Assembly: GCA_003971905.1 (NCBI GenBank)
Contig: RSEE01000118.1
Coordinates: 62,001-126,000, forward strand
Reading direction: 5' to 3'
Length of the DNA: 64,000 nucleotides
DNA from: Moniliella sp. 'wahieum'
Lineage: Eukaryota; Basidiomycota; Moniliellomycetes; Moniliellales; Moniliellaceae
How positions within the stretch are numbered: position 1 is the stretch's first letter; the number at the start of each line of letters is the position of its first letter. The position numbers and the translations under genes were made by a program. Under the pieces are notes generated by a model. The model was not told the DNA's origin, searched no databases, and saw only the letters and a list, made by a program, of their open reading frames with translations. Shown here one piece after another: positions 33,428 through 45,544 of the stretch.

Positions 33428-35454
33428 TTACCGTGCCGGGGGCGTGCCGGCAGGCTTGATAAACCGTTCGATCGCGTTGGGTGCATCGGCCTCGGCGGTC
33501 GCTGCACCTCCGACTCGAGCAGCATCACTCCTCCGGGTGCGGGGGCTTAAACGAAGCGCGCTGCCGCGCAATCTGGTATCCAAGTGGCCCGCCGCCGCAG
33601 CCACGAGACCAAGGAAAGGCGGCGACGGGTTGAGCGGCGGGGAAACAAGTTCGCGGCCGGGAAACAAGTTGGGTGGGCCTGCAAGCCAACGTAGTAAGGA
33701 TGGTCCCTCATCTCGGCGATTTGCATCCGTTCCCCGCGCTCATCCTTGCCAACAAACACAAACTTTCGGCTGTGGTGGACCTGTCGAGGCGGCGGACCCG
33801 AAAGGAAAGCTCTCCCATCGGGTACGATGGTTGGCGCGTCGGCGCGCCCGCGGTGCTAGGAACACATCCTCCGCACCGGCGCCAGAACCCTTCTCCAGCT
33901 GCTCCACTTGGCTGGGTTGATCTCGTAGCGGTGGCGGTGGCGTTCCAGACAACTGGCTGGTCGCCATAGAGCTGGCGGATCTTGGACCATTCACACCCTT
34001 CCTGGAAGATGGTCGGGCGAAGGCCCAAGCGCATCGTCCCGCCCAAGTGGGTCTTGCTGATCTCTGGCATGTAAACTACCACGGGTTCGGGTGTGTTGGG
34101 CTCCAGCTCGGCCGAGTTGGCATCGGCCATGCCGCACACATTTCGTGCATACTCCACCACGGCGATCTGGAAACCGAGGCAAATGCCGAGGAAAGGCACC
34201 TGCTTCTCTCGCGCCCACTCGGCCGCAGCAATCATGCCTTCCGTACCACGCTTGCCAAACCCACCCGGGACGAGGATCCCGCGCGCAGAGCAAACCGAGT
34301 GCCAGGCCTCATGGTAGCGCACCGGATTGTCATTCTGCGTTTCTGGTTCCAAGTCCGTCGACTCGACCCAAGTGAGCTTAAGCGTGCGCCCGACGCGCAT
34401 CGCCGCGTGCTCCAAGGCCTTGACGACCGACATGTACGAATCGTGCAACGACGTGTACTTGCCCACCAGCACTATCTCCACTGGCTCAATCGCCCGGTCG
34501 ACCGAGATGGTGAGTTCCTTCTACTTTTGGCGCAACGCCGCATGGCTGGCGGGAGCGAGCCGAGGTTGAGCTGCAGACGTTTCTCAAAGTACTTGACCAT
34601 GCCCTGGTGCTGCAACAGGAGCGGGACATGGTACGTCGAGCTCACATCGTGCACGCCCAGCACCTGTTCGGGACCGACGTGGCAGAACATGGAGAGTTTA
34701 TTGATCACGCCCCGGTCGAGCGGACGCGCACAGCGCGCTGCAATCATCTCGGGTACAAGACCCAAGCCGCGCAAATCACGAATCGCAGCCTGGGTCGGCT
34801 TGGTCTTTTGCTCCCCGCCTATCACGGGAACGAGCGAGACGTGGATCAAGGCAAAGTTCTCATGACCGACACGGAACTGGAACTGGCGCAGTGCCTCCAC
34901 AAACGGAGCCGACTCAATGTCCCCGACCGTGCCACCCAACTCAATAATGCACACATCCGGTTCCTCGCCCGTATCGTCCACGGGCCAGCGCGCCACGCGT
35001 TCAATTCATCTGGATCGCGTCCGTCAAGTGAGGCACAATCTGCACCGTCTTGCCCAGATAATCTCCACGGCGCTCCTTCTCAATCACCTGGCTGTAGATC
35101 TTGCCCGTGGTGATATTGTTGTCCAGACGGAGCGTAACGTCGAGGTAGCGCTCGTAGTTGCCCAGGTCCAGGTCGGCCTCGCCGCCATCGTTCAGCACAA
35201 ATACCTCCCCGTGCTCCGTGGGGGCCATGGTACCGGCATCTATGTTCATGTACGGGTCGATCTTGATCGCAGTCACCTTGAGCCCTGGGCCTTAAGCAGC
35301 AGGCCGGTCGACGAGGCTGCGAGTAAGGGGAGGGGGTTAGCAAGCGTAGCAGGCGGGGGGAAGGGAGCGGCCCAGCGGGTAACAATAATAACGCACCAAT
35401 CACGCCCTTGCCGATGCCCGAGATGACGCCGCCAGAGACACAGATGTACTTCAT
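33428..35454 (-). CDS. URA7: CTP synthase
   Basis: Makes CTP from UTP, ATP and glutamine in the cytosol, and can polymerise into filaments. Exon 1 is [18 protein letters not shown], the dinucleotide-binding P-loop of the amidoligase domain. The intron is 35317-35396. Then come [36 protein letters not shown] and [14 protein letters not shown], all near-invariant. The glutaminase domain has [20 protein letters not shown], the oxyanion strand [14 protein letters not shown], the nucleophile [10 protein letters not shown] (Cys) and the His of VGLQAHP. The tail [17 protein letters not shown] is typical of fungal enzymes. Frame changes occur near 35290, 35010, 34520, 33900 and 33670. It is divergent from NSE2 with about 307 bp between start codons. 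Confidence 0.95.
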
Positions 35455-35761
35455 GGCTGGGCACTGGAGTGCTGGAGGATGGCGCGCACGGCGAGAAGGA
35501 GGAGGCGCAGATGACCGTCTGTTAGCGCGCCGTCGCTCGTTGTGGAGGTGCGTCCGTGCGCGTGGGGTGTGCGGGGGGCGCCGACACCAAATCACGGCAG
35601 GCTTGTGGGCACAAAAAAGTGGGGGGCGCGGCGGAACCAGTATGAGCCCACCGGCGCCGGCACCGCGGAATTCGCGCGCGTCGGGCGAAATGTTCAGGGG
35701 AGAAGGACGCGTCGCGTTCAGCCCCCCACAGGGGTGGGCCCAGCCACCGCCCCACTTCACC
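35455..35761. promoter_or_regulatory. Shared divergent promoter of CTP synthase and NSE2
   Basis: About 307 bp separate the two start codons, so both 5' regions must lie here. It is GC-rich with several GGCGC words and no obvious TATA box. Co-regulation is inference only. Confidence 0.5.
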
Positions 35762-36951
35762 ATGGCCCGTGGACACCGTACCATCATCCCCGACGACGAG
35801 GACGACCAGCAGGGCGAAATCCCCTCCCAGTCCCAGGCATACAGCCGCCGCGCAGGCAAGCGCTACCGCCGTGCGACCCAGGACCCAGCCGAGCTGACCC
35901 AAACCATCGACCTGGACGAGGACGAGGACGAGGACGCTGCGCCCGCGTCCCCGCAGCGCCGCCACCGCACCGCCCTGCTGCGGATGCCGTCGACGATGAT
36001 GGCACGGGCGAATTCCTGCAGCGCTTTACCCAGCGCCTCGAGGAGGAGGAGGAGGAAGAGGAGGACGATCCTGATGAGGATGCGAATTGGGTTGCATGGC
36101 AGAGACGGTCGGAAGAGCCGAGCAAGCTGGATGAAGCAGCGGTGGAGGTGGTACTGGGTGAGCAGGCGAGCCAGTGGGAAAAAGTACGGTCGTTTGTCGT
36201 GAAGAGCAGTCGTCTCTTGGGCAACACGTCTGCCTATTCCGAGGAACAGGCTCGTGCCCAGGGGCAGAGCGAGTCGCGGCACTACCAAGCTGGATGACTA
36301 TGCCCGTCAATTGTCCGACGTGACGAGCAGGTCGAAGCAACGCATGCGCGCGCTCGATCGCTTGCGCACCATGACCGCCGCCGGGGACCCTATTGAAAAC
36401 TTGGCACAGACCTTCCGCGCCGCTACTGCCGAACTGGACCGCAAGTACGAGGCACTAACCCGCGCCAAAAGTACGCGGCTGAGGACAACGACGTCTACTT
36501 GTACTTCCGTACGCTGTTTGGGTACGTTGCTTGTTGCTCCTTAGATGGCAAGGGTAGTACTAACTTCGAAGCGCAACAGGACGCGAGCCATTTGGGAGAC
36601 GGAACCGATGCCAGCGCTCAAAGAACTGTTTCCGGCCGAGCAAGGCGATGGGAACGACTCGGACGATGACTTGCAAATGGGCGGGGTGGTGGTCTCGTTC
36701 AAATGCCCTCTGACCCAGACTACTTTTCCCGTCCGGTCAAGAACCCGGCTTGCCAACACATCTACAGCCGCGACGCCATTGTCCAGCACCTGGCCAACCG
36801 TGCTGCCCGTTGCCCCGTCTCGGGCTGCACGGGGACTCTTCGCGCAGCCGACTTGGTCAGTGATGAGTTGATGGCACGTCGTACTGCCATGCATGTACGC
36901 CGCCTCAAGATGGGCAACTCGGCCACGTCGGCGGCAGAGGTGATTGATTAG
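35762..36951 (+). CDS. NSE2: SMC5-SMC6 complex SUMO E3 ligase, MMS21 type
   Basis: An E3 SUMO ligase docked on SMC5, acting in the nucleus in DNA repair. It starts MARGHRTIIPDDEDDQQG, with an acidic tract (DEDEDED) and a Glu-rich helix. The coiled segment TKLDDYARQLSDVTSRSK, LDRLRTMTAAGDPIENL and FRAATAELDRKYEALT is the SMC5-binding part. The intron at 36522-36579 has a perfect TACTAAC branch site at 36558-36564. The C-terminal SP-RING reads VSFKCPLTQT, then KNPACQHIYSRDAIVQHL and ARCPVSGCTGTL, giving the Cys/His zinc ligands expected (one zinc; the loop after CPLTQ varies). It ends SAAEVID. Frame changes near 35980, 36285 and 36715 split the reading. The length is about 375 residues, longer than yeast Mms21 because of the acidic N-terminus. 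Confidence 0.88.
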
Positions 36952-37804
36952 TCCAATCTGTTATACCCTAGCGGAAGCTGTGCGATTGTGGCGGTGGTCT
37001 TAGTTCCTACTTGGACAGGTTGCATGATATATACCTTGAGACAGGGCAATAGCTTAGTTGGCAAGGGACGTTGACGGGATGGTTTTGCAGTATCACACCT
37101 CGGTTCTCGTCACTTGCGCTTGCGCTTGCGAGTCCAGATGACAACTAACAACAGCAGAGAGAGTGGTTGTGGATCACCTGGTTCATTACGGGGAGGCATG
37201 GGGCTGGGGCTGGGAGGCTGGCAGATAATACTGGAAAGTTTATGCTGCTCTTGCCGCAACAATGCAAGACAATCTCGTTGGGAAGTATGGCCGGGGGACA
37301 GCAGCAGGGCTAGGGGGAGAAAGGAGACCCATATTGGATTGGATGCAGGCCAAGGCGTGCTGCATGTACCGACATTCTCATCTGCGCCTACGGCAAAGGC
37401 CAAGTTGAGCGCGGTGAGGGTGAATATAAAAAACTTGACTTCACCTCAGATCTGAGCCTCAGACCTCATCGATGGGATGATGCTCTGGGATACAACCGCA
37501 TGTGCTACAATTTGTACCCATCCCAGTACAACAGCTCACGGGAGTGCTCAGGGATGGCCCATGCGGACAAGAACGTGGTGCTCGTAGCGAGAAGTAGTGG
37601 TTACAAATAGAGAGGTCAAAAGTCGGTAGTCAATGGAAGGAAGATACAGAGACATTTTGGTACCGAGGCACAAACCTCTTTGGGGAGGTGGGGGAGGGGG
37701 GACACAAAGCTGAACACCAGTGCAGGGAAACAATTGGGAGCAGTGTGCGCCAAGGGAGGCGTGAAGCGAATGCAACTCAGACGGAAAACCCAAGCAACAC
37801 ATTG
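36952..37804. other. Intergenic region
   Basis: 3' flanks of the convergent NSE2 and pantothenate synthetase genes. A CTCAGATCTGAGCCTCAG-type repeat word lies at about 37443-37465. No gene seen. Confidence 0.5.
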
Positions 37805-39046
37805 TCAATCAGTCGGGTCGGCCTCGAGCTGGTTGGCCATCAGGCAAGCATCGGCAATGTTGATCGCGCCCGAAAAGATAGCACTGGAAGGCGCGTCATG
37901 GGGGCCAAGTTGGACAAACGTGGAAGGGTCGTTGAGGGTGAGGTAGTCCAGTTCAAGATAAACGCCGTCTTGGTGCGCGCGATGAGCCTCGGCAGCTAGG
38001 GTGGAATGAGCGGCATCGAGCGCGCGCGCAACACGGTCCGATGGGTCCGAGGTGGCTTCCCACGCGTACTGGCCGCACACAACGCGTGGTAGAGGGCATA
38101 GCATGGAATTCACGCACTTTCGGGGAAAGGTAGGTGTTACGACTGCTGAGGGCAAGACCGGTGGTGGGGTCGCGTGCGATGGGCATGATGACCAAATGGT
38201 CGGCCGAAGGAGGGTAAGAGAACCGGAGGTCGGACACGAGACGGCGCAGGATGAGGGCTTGTTGAATATCCTTTTGGCCAAAGTACGTGTGGTCTGGCTG
38301 GACAATGTGAAAGAGCTTGGTGACAACGGTAGCCACGCCACGGAAAAAAGTAGGTCGACGCCCCCTCCATCTGCTCGCTCAGACCTTTGACCTCAACGAA
38401 ACGCCCCACCTGATCGGCAACGGTCTGGGTGAACCCATTAGGGTACATTTCCGACACCGCGGGGCAAAGATGCGAGCCACGCGGCGTGGCGAAGCGGGTG
38501 GCTGAGGGGTGGGGTCATCCTCGCTGCCAGGGGAACGGAGGAGTGAAGTGAAGCCAAAGCGGCAGCATCGGCAGGCAGGGTGCGCGGGTAAGCAGCCAAG
38601 TCCTCATGGGGGGCAAACTGGGCGGGATTGACAAAGACCGATACGATGGTCTCGTCATTCTGATCCAAGCTGCGCTGAACCAAACTCAAGTGGCCAGCGT
38701 GGAGTGCACCCATGGTAGCCACAAACCCCACCGAGCGACCAGCGCGCAGCGCGGCGCGGTGCCATTGGCGCACCCCGTCAACCGTGTGGAGAACCTCGAT
38801 CCCGCTCTCAATCGACGTTGAAGGGGCAGACTGACCGAGATGTCAGTCGCCGCCTTGGACGGTCGGCGAGGGGGCACGGGGTGCGAAGCAGGAGCGGCAG
38901 TGGTGGTGGAAGGCATAGCGGTGGAAGAAGAGGAGGGGGCAGGCGTAACAGTGGCGAGAGCGGGCAGGGGTGGGGGTGGTGAGGGGAGATGTGAGCGCGA
39001 GATGTGTGGTGGCGGGGGACAGGCGTGGGCGGAGAGAAAAGGCCAT
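37805..39046 (-). CDS. PAN6: Pantothenate synthetase
   Basis: Joins pantoate and beta-alanine using ATP, a step to coenzyme A. The N-terminus [18 protein letters not shown] is basic and hydroxyl-rich, so mitochondrial import is possible. The enzyme proper begins near 38780 with [18 protein letters not shown], the nucleotidyl-transferase H-x-G-H signature. It continues [23 protein letters not shown], where NPxQF is family-diagnostic. The second half has [35 protein letters not shown] (Q-K-D) and [13 protein letters not shown], whose SSRN loop closes over ATP. The C-terminal piece [15 protein letters not shown] and [15 protein letters not shown] completes it. Frame changes lie near 38740, 38540, 38330 and 38090. 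Confidence 0.92.
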
Positions 39047-39699
39047 GAACGCCACCGAGAAGGGAGACGCGCTGGTTGGCGAGATGGGGAGATGGATCTG
39101 TTGGGCTGGGGCGAAGAAAAATTAAATCCGGGCTGTCGTGTCACGCGCTCTTATTAGGTCGTGATCACCAAGGGATCGATGATCTCGATCACATGGTCGC
39201 GCGGTGGCGGGCAGACTGACAGCACGCCACGCTTTTCATTCTCAGCCACCTTGTGGTGTGCTGCTGCTGTGCTGCTTGCCGGCGAAGACACAGGCGGACC
39301 CGCACTGCCGCCCACACCCACCTGCGCCACGAGTCAAAAAACCCAGGGTTGCCGGTGCCGGTTACGGCCGTCAAAAGCGTTGGGCCTCCATGCTTGATTC
39401 AGAGGAGGACCAGTCGGTGCTATGGCACAAATGAAGCCGTGTGGCTGATTAAGCTCCTGGAGCCCGAAGACAGACAGCTGGAATACACCTCGGGGCTGGG
39501 CCGTGAAAAAAAGCCGGGCCCCATCCGGGCCGATGCGGAGCCGAGTGGCTGAAGAAGAAAAAAAAAAACAGAAACTGCACCCTACCCCGGCGCGGTGTGA
39601 AAGTTGAAATTAGCCACACCGGCAGTTGTTCCGCGGCGGGCGGAAGAAGAGGGCACTTGCACCGGATATTTTTGGGAAGCGAAGCTCTTCGCCCAAAGT
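39047..39699. other. Intergenic region between divergent PAN6 and SUV3
   Basis: Holds the 5' regions of both genes. No independent gene seen. Short AT-rich patches occur at about 39117-39125 and 39550-39570. Confidence 0.5.
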
Positions 39700-41850
39700 A
39701 TGTCGGCCGGCCAGCTGCTCTCGGGAGCGCCGCTCTGCGCCGGCCGCCTCCTGTCTGCCTCCTCCCTGGCCACACTGGAGCGACGATGTCATCGCTGCCA
39801 TCGCACGCCCACACAGTGGGCGTGCTCCGCAGCCCGCTCCCTCTTGCCGCTGCCCCCCGAGGGGCGACGCGGACTGAGCAGCAGCGCGCTGTCACCCGCG
39901 AGGCCACGAAGCCCCCCTGCGTCTGCGGAGTGACAAGGACGCCCCCGCGTATAAAAAGTCCCCTCTCCCGTTCGAAACCAACCGCTCCAGTCCCCCTTTC
40001 GGCGCCCCTTTACTGGCAACAGGCGAGGCCCAAACACCGGTCCGGGCCTCGACTCCAGGCCCAACCGGCCGCCCGGGTACAAGTCCAACTATAACTTCAA
40101 CCGCAAGCCAACTTCCATCCCAGGCCCGACTCCTACGACGGCAGGCCCAACAGCGGCCACCGTGGTACCTTCAAGCTGTCCAAGAACAACCTCAAGGGCT
40201 TTCGCAAGAACCCCCCTGCTCCCAAATTTGGCCCAATCGAATTGCTCACCACAGAGCAGGTGGTTACCATGATCAGTGACAACTTGACCGGGTTTGCCAA
40301 GAATGCGTACATCCTCGATTCGCTCGCCGCGTATGGCGTGACCGTTCCGGTGGCCCGCCTCCTTGTCTGTCAATCATCTCTGCGTCCCCGCGCTCTCTCC
40401 CACCCCAGCTGTTCACGCTGACCTGGCGCCCTCTCCAATTCTGGGCCCGCCAGACCCAGCACGACGTGAAAAAAGCTGCTGCCGACCCTTCTACTTTGCA
40501 AGCGCTCCACGAACAGGACGGATGGCCGATCGAGTCTCTGCGCACGACAATGGTGCTGGAATCACCAGACACGGTTATTGACCGCCACTTGGTGAACAAG
40601 TTCCTCCTTTTTGTCGAGAAGCACTTGCTCCAGCTCAGCCGTGCCTCCTCTACCCCTGCCGCTGATCGCACGCTGGCCATCAACGCAGCCCCCAGATCCA
40701 GGTTTGGTCCAGACACTGGACTATCGCACTCCCATGGACCGCTTCCCCGCCACGCGTCGCCTCACCCGCCAGATTCACCTCCACGTGGGTCCCACCAACA
40801 GTGGCAAAACGCATGGTGCCCTGTGCGCCTCATGAAAGCACGAACCGGACTGTACGCCGGCCCACTCCGCCTCTTGGCGCACGAGATTTGGTACCGCATC
40901 AATGCCGGCCAAGTCTCGCCAGGGTTGGGTTCGCGGACGTGCAACCTGTTACGGGCGATGAGGTGCGCTTGGGGGAAGGCTTTGTCGGGCTGACTTCGTG
41001 CACGGTGGAGATGTTGCCAGAAATGGGTGGAGGTGGCGGTGATTGACGAGATCCAGATGATTTCCGACCCGGCGCGTGGCCAGGCGTGGACCAATGCGTT
41101 GCTCGGCGTAGCTGCCAAGGAGATTCACCTTTGTGGCGAAGCAACCGTCGTGCCGTTGATCCAGAAAATTGGCGAGGCCTGCGGAGACGAGGTGCACGTC
41201 CACGAGTACCAACGTCTGACACCGCTGGAGGTGTCGTCAAAGTCGCTGGACAACGACTTTGGACGGATTCAAAAGGGCGACTGCATCGTTGCCTTCTCCC
41301 GTAACCGCATTTTTGACATCAAACGTCTAGTGGAAGAAAAAACAGGGCTCCAGTGTGCTGTTGTTTATGGGGGCTGCCTCCTGAGACGCGTGCGGAGCAG
41401 GCGCGTTTGTTCAACGACCCCGATTCAGGCTACGACGTGATGGTGGCCAGCGACGCCATTGGTATGGGTTTGAATCTGTACGTTGCTTTTCTCCATCTTC
41501 CTCTCATGCCCTTGCGCTTCACATTGCATGGCGTTGATGACCCGCCGCATCGAGCTGACTTTGCCTCCTGCCCAGAAAAATTAAGCGCGTTGTGTTCGAC
41601 ACTCTGGCCAAATTCGACGGCTCAGAGGGCTTCAAGTACTTGTCTGCTTCTCAGATCAAACAAATTGCTGGGCGAGCAGGACGATATGGGGTGCACAGCG
41701 ATGACACGGTTGGTAGTGCGACTACTATGCAGCCCAAGGATCTCAGTGTACTCAAGGACGCTCTCAAGGCTCCTATCCAGCCCATCCCACGGGCTGCATT
41801 TTCGCCCCCTCAAGAGGCGCTTTCCAAGTTGTCCGAATTGATCGATACCC
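39700..41850 (+). CDS. SUV3: Mitochondrial ATP-dependent RNA helicase SUV3
   Basis: The helicase of the mitochondrial RNA degradosome. The proposed start gives [20 protein letters not shown], an Arg/Ser-rich presequence ending near RRGLSSSA, a typical cleavage context. An Arg/Gly/Asn-rich linker follows, then [18 protein letters not shown]. Introns lie at 40350-40408 and 41478-41575. Walker A is GPTNSGKT at 40788-40811, and the DEIQ Walker B at 41045-41056 is the Suv3 form of DExH. Other motifs are [48 protein letters not shown] and [12 protein letters not shown]. After [18 protein letters not shown] the usual SUV3 C-terminal domain is missing; an unrelated sequence continues in frame (next entry). 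Frame changes occur near 39920, 40110, 40690, 40830, 40940, 41035 and 41375. A TATAAAA at 39950 falls inside the coding sequence. Confidence 0.9.
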
Positions 41851-43063
41851 CCGACAGTCTCAATAAACGCACACCGGATCCCAAATCTGCACACGGTGCC
41901 AAGTTCAACAACGACAGGAACGACAAGTTCCAAAAGGATACGTTCTGGAACAAGGATGATATGTTCAAGGACAAGGCATCTGCGCATGACAAAACGGCGA
42001 GGATGTCAAAGGCCATCATTTCGCCTCAAACCGAGGGAGTTGGGCGTTCGCTTCTTGCGTTGCGCAAGGACGCACAGATGCTTGTCCAGCTCAACGAGGA
42101 GCTCTTTTTCCATTCCAATATCAGTGGCCAGCTGAATGTGCTCGAGGTGATTGAGAAGGCATCCAGCTTCCGCTCGTCGGAGGACAGTGTGGCAAGCACG
42201 ATGGCTCGGGCCACGCAGGGAGCGAGGCCAAGATGCGACGATGCCCGTTGGGTTTGATTCGGGTCAGACTCTGTCGATTGCGGAGCGAGAACGTTCTCGG
42301 ATGCACCGGCAAATACGAGAGACCTGCGGGTGATGTATGCCCTTCAGTCCTTTACCCGTCACTTTTGCATGGGTTCGCTTGTCGAGTTTGACAAGGCGAT
42401 GAGGCAAGCGAGATGTTGCAGACGCTGTTGCGAATGGAAGAGCTGGAGAGAGAGGCGATCGCGAAAGGCGCGCAGATGTTGGAGTCGATGGCATCCGAGA
42501 AGGATGCTGTCAACCCATGGTCGATCTCCCACCAACGTGGAAACCATTGGGTTCGGACGATGCTGATGGGAAAACGGGCCGTCCAAGGCCGCAGCGGAAG
42601 AGCAGAAGCCATCAGGCCTCTCCTATGGGCGTTCCCGAAATGCAGCTCACTTTGTTGATCCTGACGCACCGGAAGTGCACATCGATACACTCACCAAGCT
42701 CGAATCGCTGCATCGAACGTGTGGTTATACCTGTGGCTTTCGTATCGCTTTCCCCTTTCGTTCTGCTTTGGTCCCCAGTGGCCGATTACAAGCACCGTAC
42801 CGAGATGATGATCCAGTTCACACTTGAGGCTATCCGGATTGCTCGTGTGAAACGTTTGCAGCGTCTCTTCAGTCTCCGTGCGGCTGCTGCCGCAGAGACA
42901 AGTGGGGGGGCAGGAACTGTGCCGACGAAAACGATTTTGGGTGAAAACGATGACGAAACCGATTTCGACGGACGCGATGCCGAGAGCGATGCCGACGGAG
43001 GCAATGTCCATGGAAGCGATGTCCATGGAAATGCTGCCGAGAGAAATGTTGCCACGGACCATT
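41851..43063 (+). CDS. Unidentified coding sequence continuous with SUV3
   Basis: An open frame runs without a break from the SUV3 helicase core into this sequence. It reads [55 protein letters not shown], then after frame changes SIAERERSRMHRQIRETC, FTRHFCMGSLVEFDKAM, LLRMEELEREAIAKGAQM and TEMMIQFTLEAIRIARVKRL, ending in an Asp/Glu-rich tail before a stop near 43063. It is mostly helical and charged. It does not resemble the SUV3 C-terminal domain or any family I recognise, and base composition is less GC-rich than upstream. It may be a lineage-specific C-terminal extension, a separate downstream gene whose start lies near the MSKAIISP methionine, or a mis-assembly join. Confidence 0.45.
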
Positions 43064-43220
43064 AAAGCCTGCCGAGATGACCAGGCTCTGAGACGTATCC
43101 ATCCATGTTCCCTACGCATCCTTACTATTCCTCTTCCCTCTGCCCCATCCATTGTCACCACCACTTGCACATTGTAGTATGTACATTACCAAGACCCATA
43201 TGCATGCTGCTTCGTGGGAT

Positions 43221-45316
43221 TTAGCTCCAACACTCTTCTTGTAGACGGCCTTGGTTGGAGAGCAGCGTGATGTATCGTTCCGCCTGCTCCTCCGACAGGC
43301 CACCTTCCTCAACGGCCGCTTGAGCCAGGGCTTGGCGGATCGCTTCCGGCATCTTGCCCGCCGAACCCGAAATAAGAACATAGGCGCCCGTTCGGCCAAC
43401 GCTTGCCATAGCCATGCCCGATCCGCTTTTCGAGCCAAGAGGTCTTGCACATACACCCCACCCCGAGGCCGAGCCGCCGCCGCAGCGGCCAACTCAGCAT
43501 CCTCTGGCCCTACGGATCACGGGACGCGGCGAGGTGCCAGCTCAGCAATCCCGCCTCTCCCCACCGTACCCAGTCCGAACGGAAGAGCACGTCGCTGTCC
43601 GCGTTACGAAGCCAAGGTAGATACGGTTGCGGTCCACAAGCCGAGAACCATTCCCTTTCCCCTCTTCCGCGGTCGGCGTGGCGGGACGGGTGGCGCTCCG
43701 GTTGGATTGCTCCGATCGGAGCAGACGGGCTTGCAGAAAGGCACGCATAGGTGCCACCCTGTTCCCGGACCACGTACACGACCGGCGTCTCTTCGTGTGG
43801 GGGTAAGCGCAACGAGCCACGCGTGAGCGTGTAGGGCACAACCGCGCCAACAGGCAAGGTACTAAGCCAAGCGGTACAGACACCCCGCCGTGGCTCCCTA
43901 AGCCGGGTCTTGTACTTGACGATGGCCACTGCCAATTGGACACGAGGGGCCAGGCTGTTGCCATGCAGGTACGTTCGATCGGACGCAATGCTAAACTCTC
44001 GTGGCTTGAGAAAAGGCACCACATCCAACAAGTAGGCAAGATCAAACTGCACGGTACCAAACTCTCTAGTACTTCGAGGATGGTGCGACGAACGCGTTGG
44101 GCATAATCAAACATCTCATCCCCCCCTCACCAGGAGTGCAGTACTCGTCCAACTTTTCCCGCTCCATCTCTCCCTTCGGCGAAAAACGACGGATGGCTTG
44201 AAAAAAGGTAGCGCGGGGAACAGAGCAAATGTCCAGGTGATCGCGCACCAGATCAAACAGCGTTACCTGCGACGGAACATCGCTTGGGATCTTACGATCT
44301 GAGCCACAGTCCCATATTAGCCACCAATATGCGCAGGAGAGGGAGAACAAGACGTACAGCCCAATTGGGGGGACAGGTGGAGGATGTGATGTTTGGTGTT
44401 TGTCCAGCCCATTCGAGCAAGAAACGCTCTACATCCACCTCAGAGTTCTGCGGCTTGAGGCACAAAACGTCGCCCGGATGATAGTCCATAGGATGCTGCT
44501 CCTCTGTCACCGTGTCCGTCGGCGAGGGGAGGTGCTCAAACTCAAGAAAGCGCACGTCCTGGAAATGCTTTGGGGCAGTCATGCGCTCATTAACCGTCAA
44601 CCGAGCCAAGTGCTTCCCATTGGGCGCCAAGGAGCCGAAGCACTCGCTAACTCTTCAGGATCGACAACTTTGTCGGTCAACTCAATCTGGATACTGGGTG
44701 GTAGTAGGACCTCTTCTGGAATCTCATCCAGACCGGCTGGAAGCGGACAATCGAGAGAGAGCTTCTCCCAGAGTGCAGTCGTGAACGGGTCAAAGGCCCT
44801 CGAGGCTGAGGTTAAACGGGCAGGTTAGAGGGGGACAGGGATCCGGACAGGGGAAGCAAACGTACCCGAGAGGGTGTTGATCGTCGGCGTCCTGGGCATC
44901 AATGTACTCCGAAGCTCCAGTCCCTGCAAGCGGCGTCGCAAAAGACGGGCAGCCCAACAAAACTTGAGATAGCTGCTGTCTCCCAGCCCAGGACGGCAAA
45001 GCGAAGGTCGGAGAGGCTGTCGGTCGGCAAATCGGCACGGAGAAGGAAAGACCAAAAGGATGGCGAAGTGGGAAAGTACCATTCCCGGTGGTGCTAACGA
45101 GAAATATGACGGGTTCCTCCTCATCCACCAGATCCACAACGTCGTATTCGGCCACGTCGAATACACGCACGCGTACCTGCGCCGCTGACCAGCCTGGGCA
45201 AGGCGAGCGGCCAGATCCTCAGCAGTGCCGGTTTGGAGCAGTAGATCACCGTAAACGACCCTCGTGTGGTATCCCGGTATTACTGGAAATAGTTGCTCCG
45301 TCTGATGGGTCACCAT
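43221..45316 (-). CDS. TAH18: NADPH-dependent diflavin reductase Tah18 (NDOR1)
   Basis: Transfers electrons from NADPH through FAD and FMN to Dre2 for cytosolic Fe-S assembly. The start at 45314-45316 (MVTHQTEQLFPVIPGYH) leads to the flavodoxin P-loop region LLQTGTAEDLAARLAQ. Then come FDVAEYDVVDLVDEEEPV, IFLVSTTGNGTFP and GLGDSSYLKFCWAARLL, all FMN-domain hallmarks. The FAD part has EEQHPMDYHPGDVLCLKP and VERFLLEWAGQ. The ferredoxin-reductase NADPH motif GPGTG is present at the DNA level near 43765, followed by VAPMRAFLQARLL. The C-terminus GRTGAYVLISGSAGKMPEAI and a terminal CWS are typical (aromatic near the end stacks on FAD). Frame changes occur near 45050, 44800, 44100, 43770 and 43440. 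Introns probably exist but were not fixed. Confidence 0.9.
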
Positions 45317-45544
45317 CACGGGCAAGCATGGTGGTGTAAGCCGGGAGCGCTTAGGCAATCGTGTGGTGGAGACGTCCGAAGATGGGGTTGAGGCTCGCCA
45401 GTCAGAAAGCAGAAGTGGGAGCGGAGATGAAATCGGAGCCAAAACAACTTTTGTCCCTATTATTTGTCGGCATTTCAAATCTCGGATCATCCATCCATCA
45501 TGCACGGGACGGAAATGTTAGGTCTGGTTTATTTAATCTGGTGC

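Noticed and set aside
39949-39957. TATAAAA-like sequence as a promoter TATA box for SUV3
   Set aside because: The frame around it ([18 protein letters not shown]) looks like coding sequence downstream of a good mitochondrial presequence beginning at 39700, so the match is probably chance.
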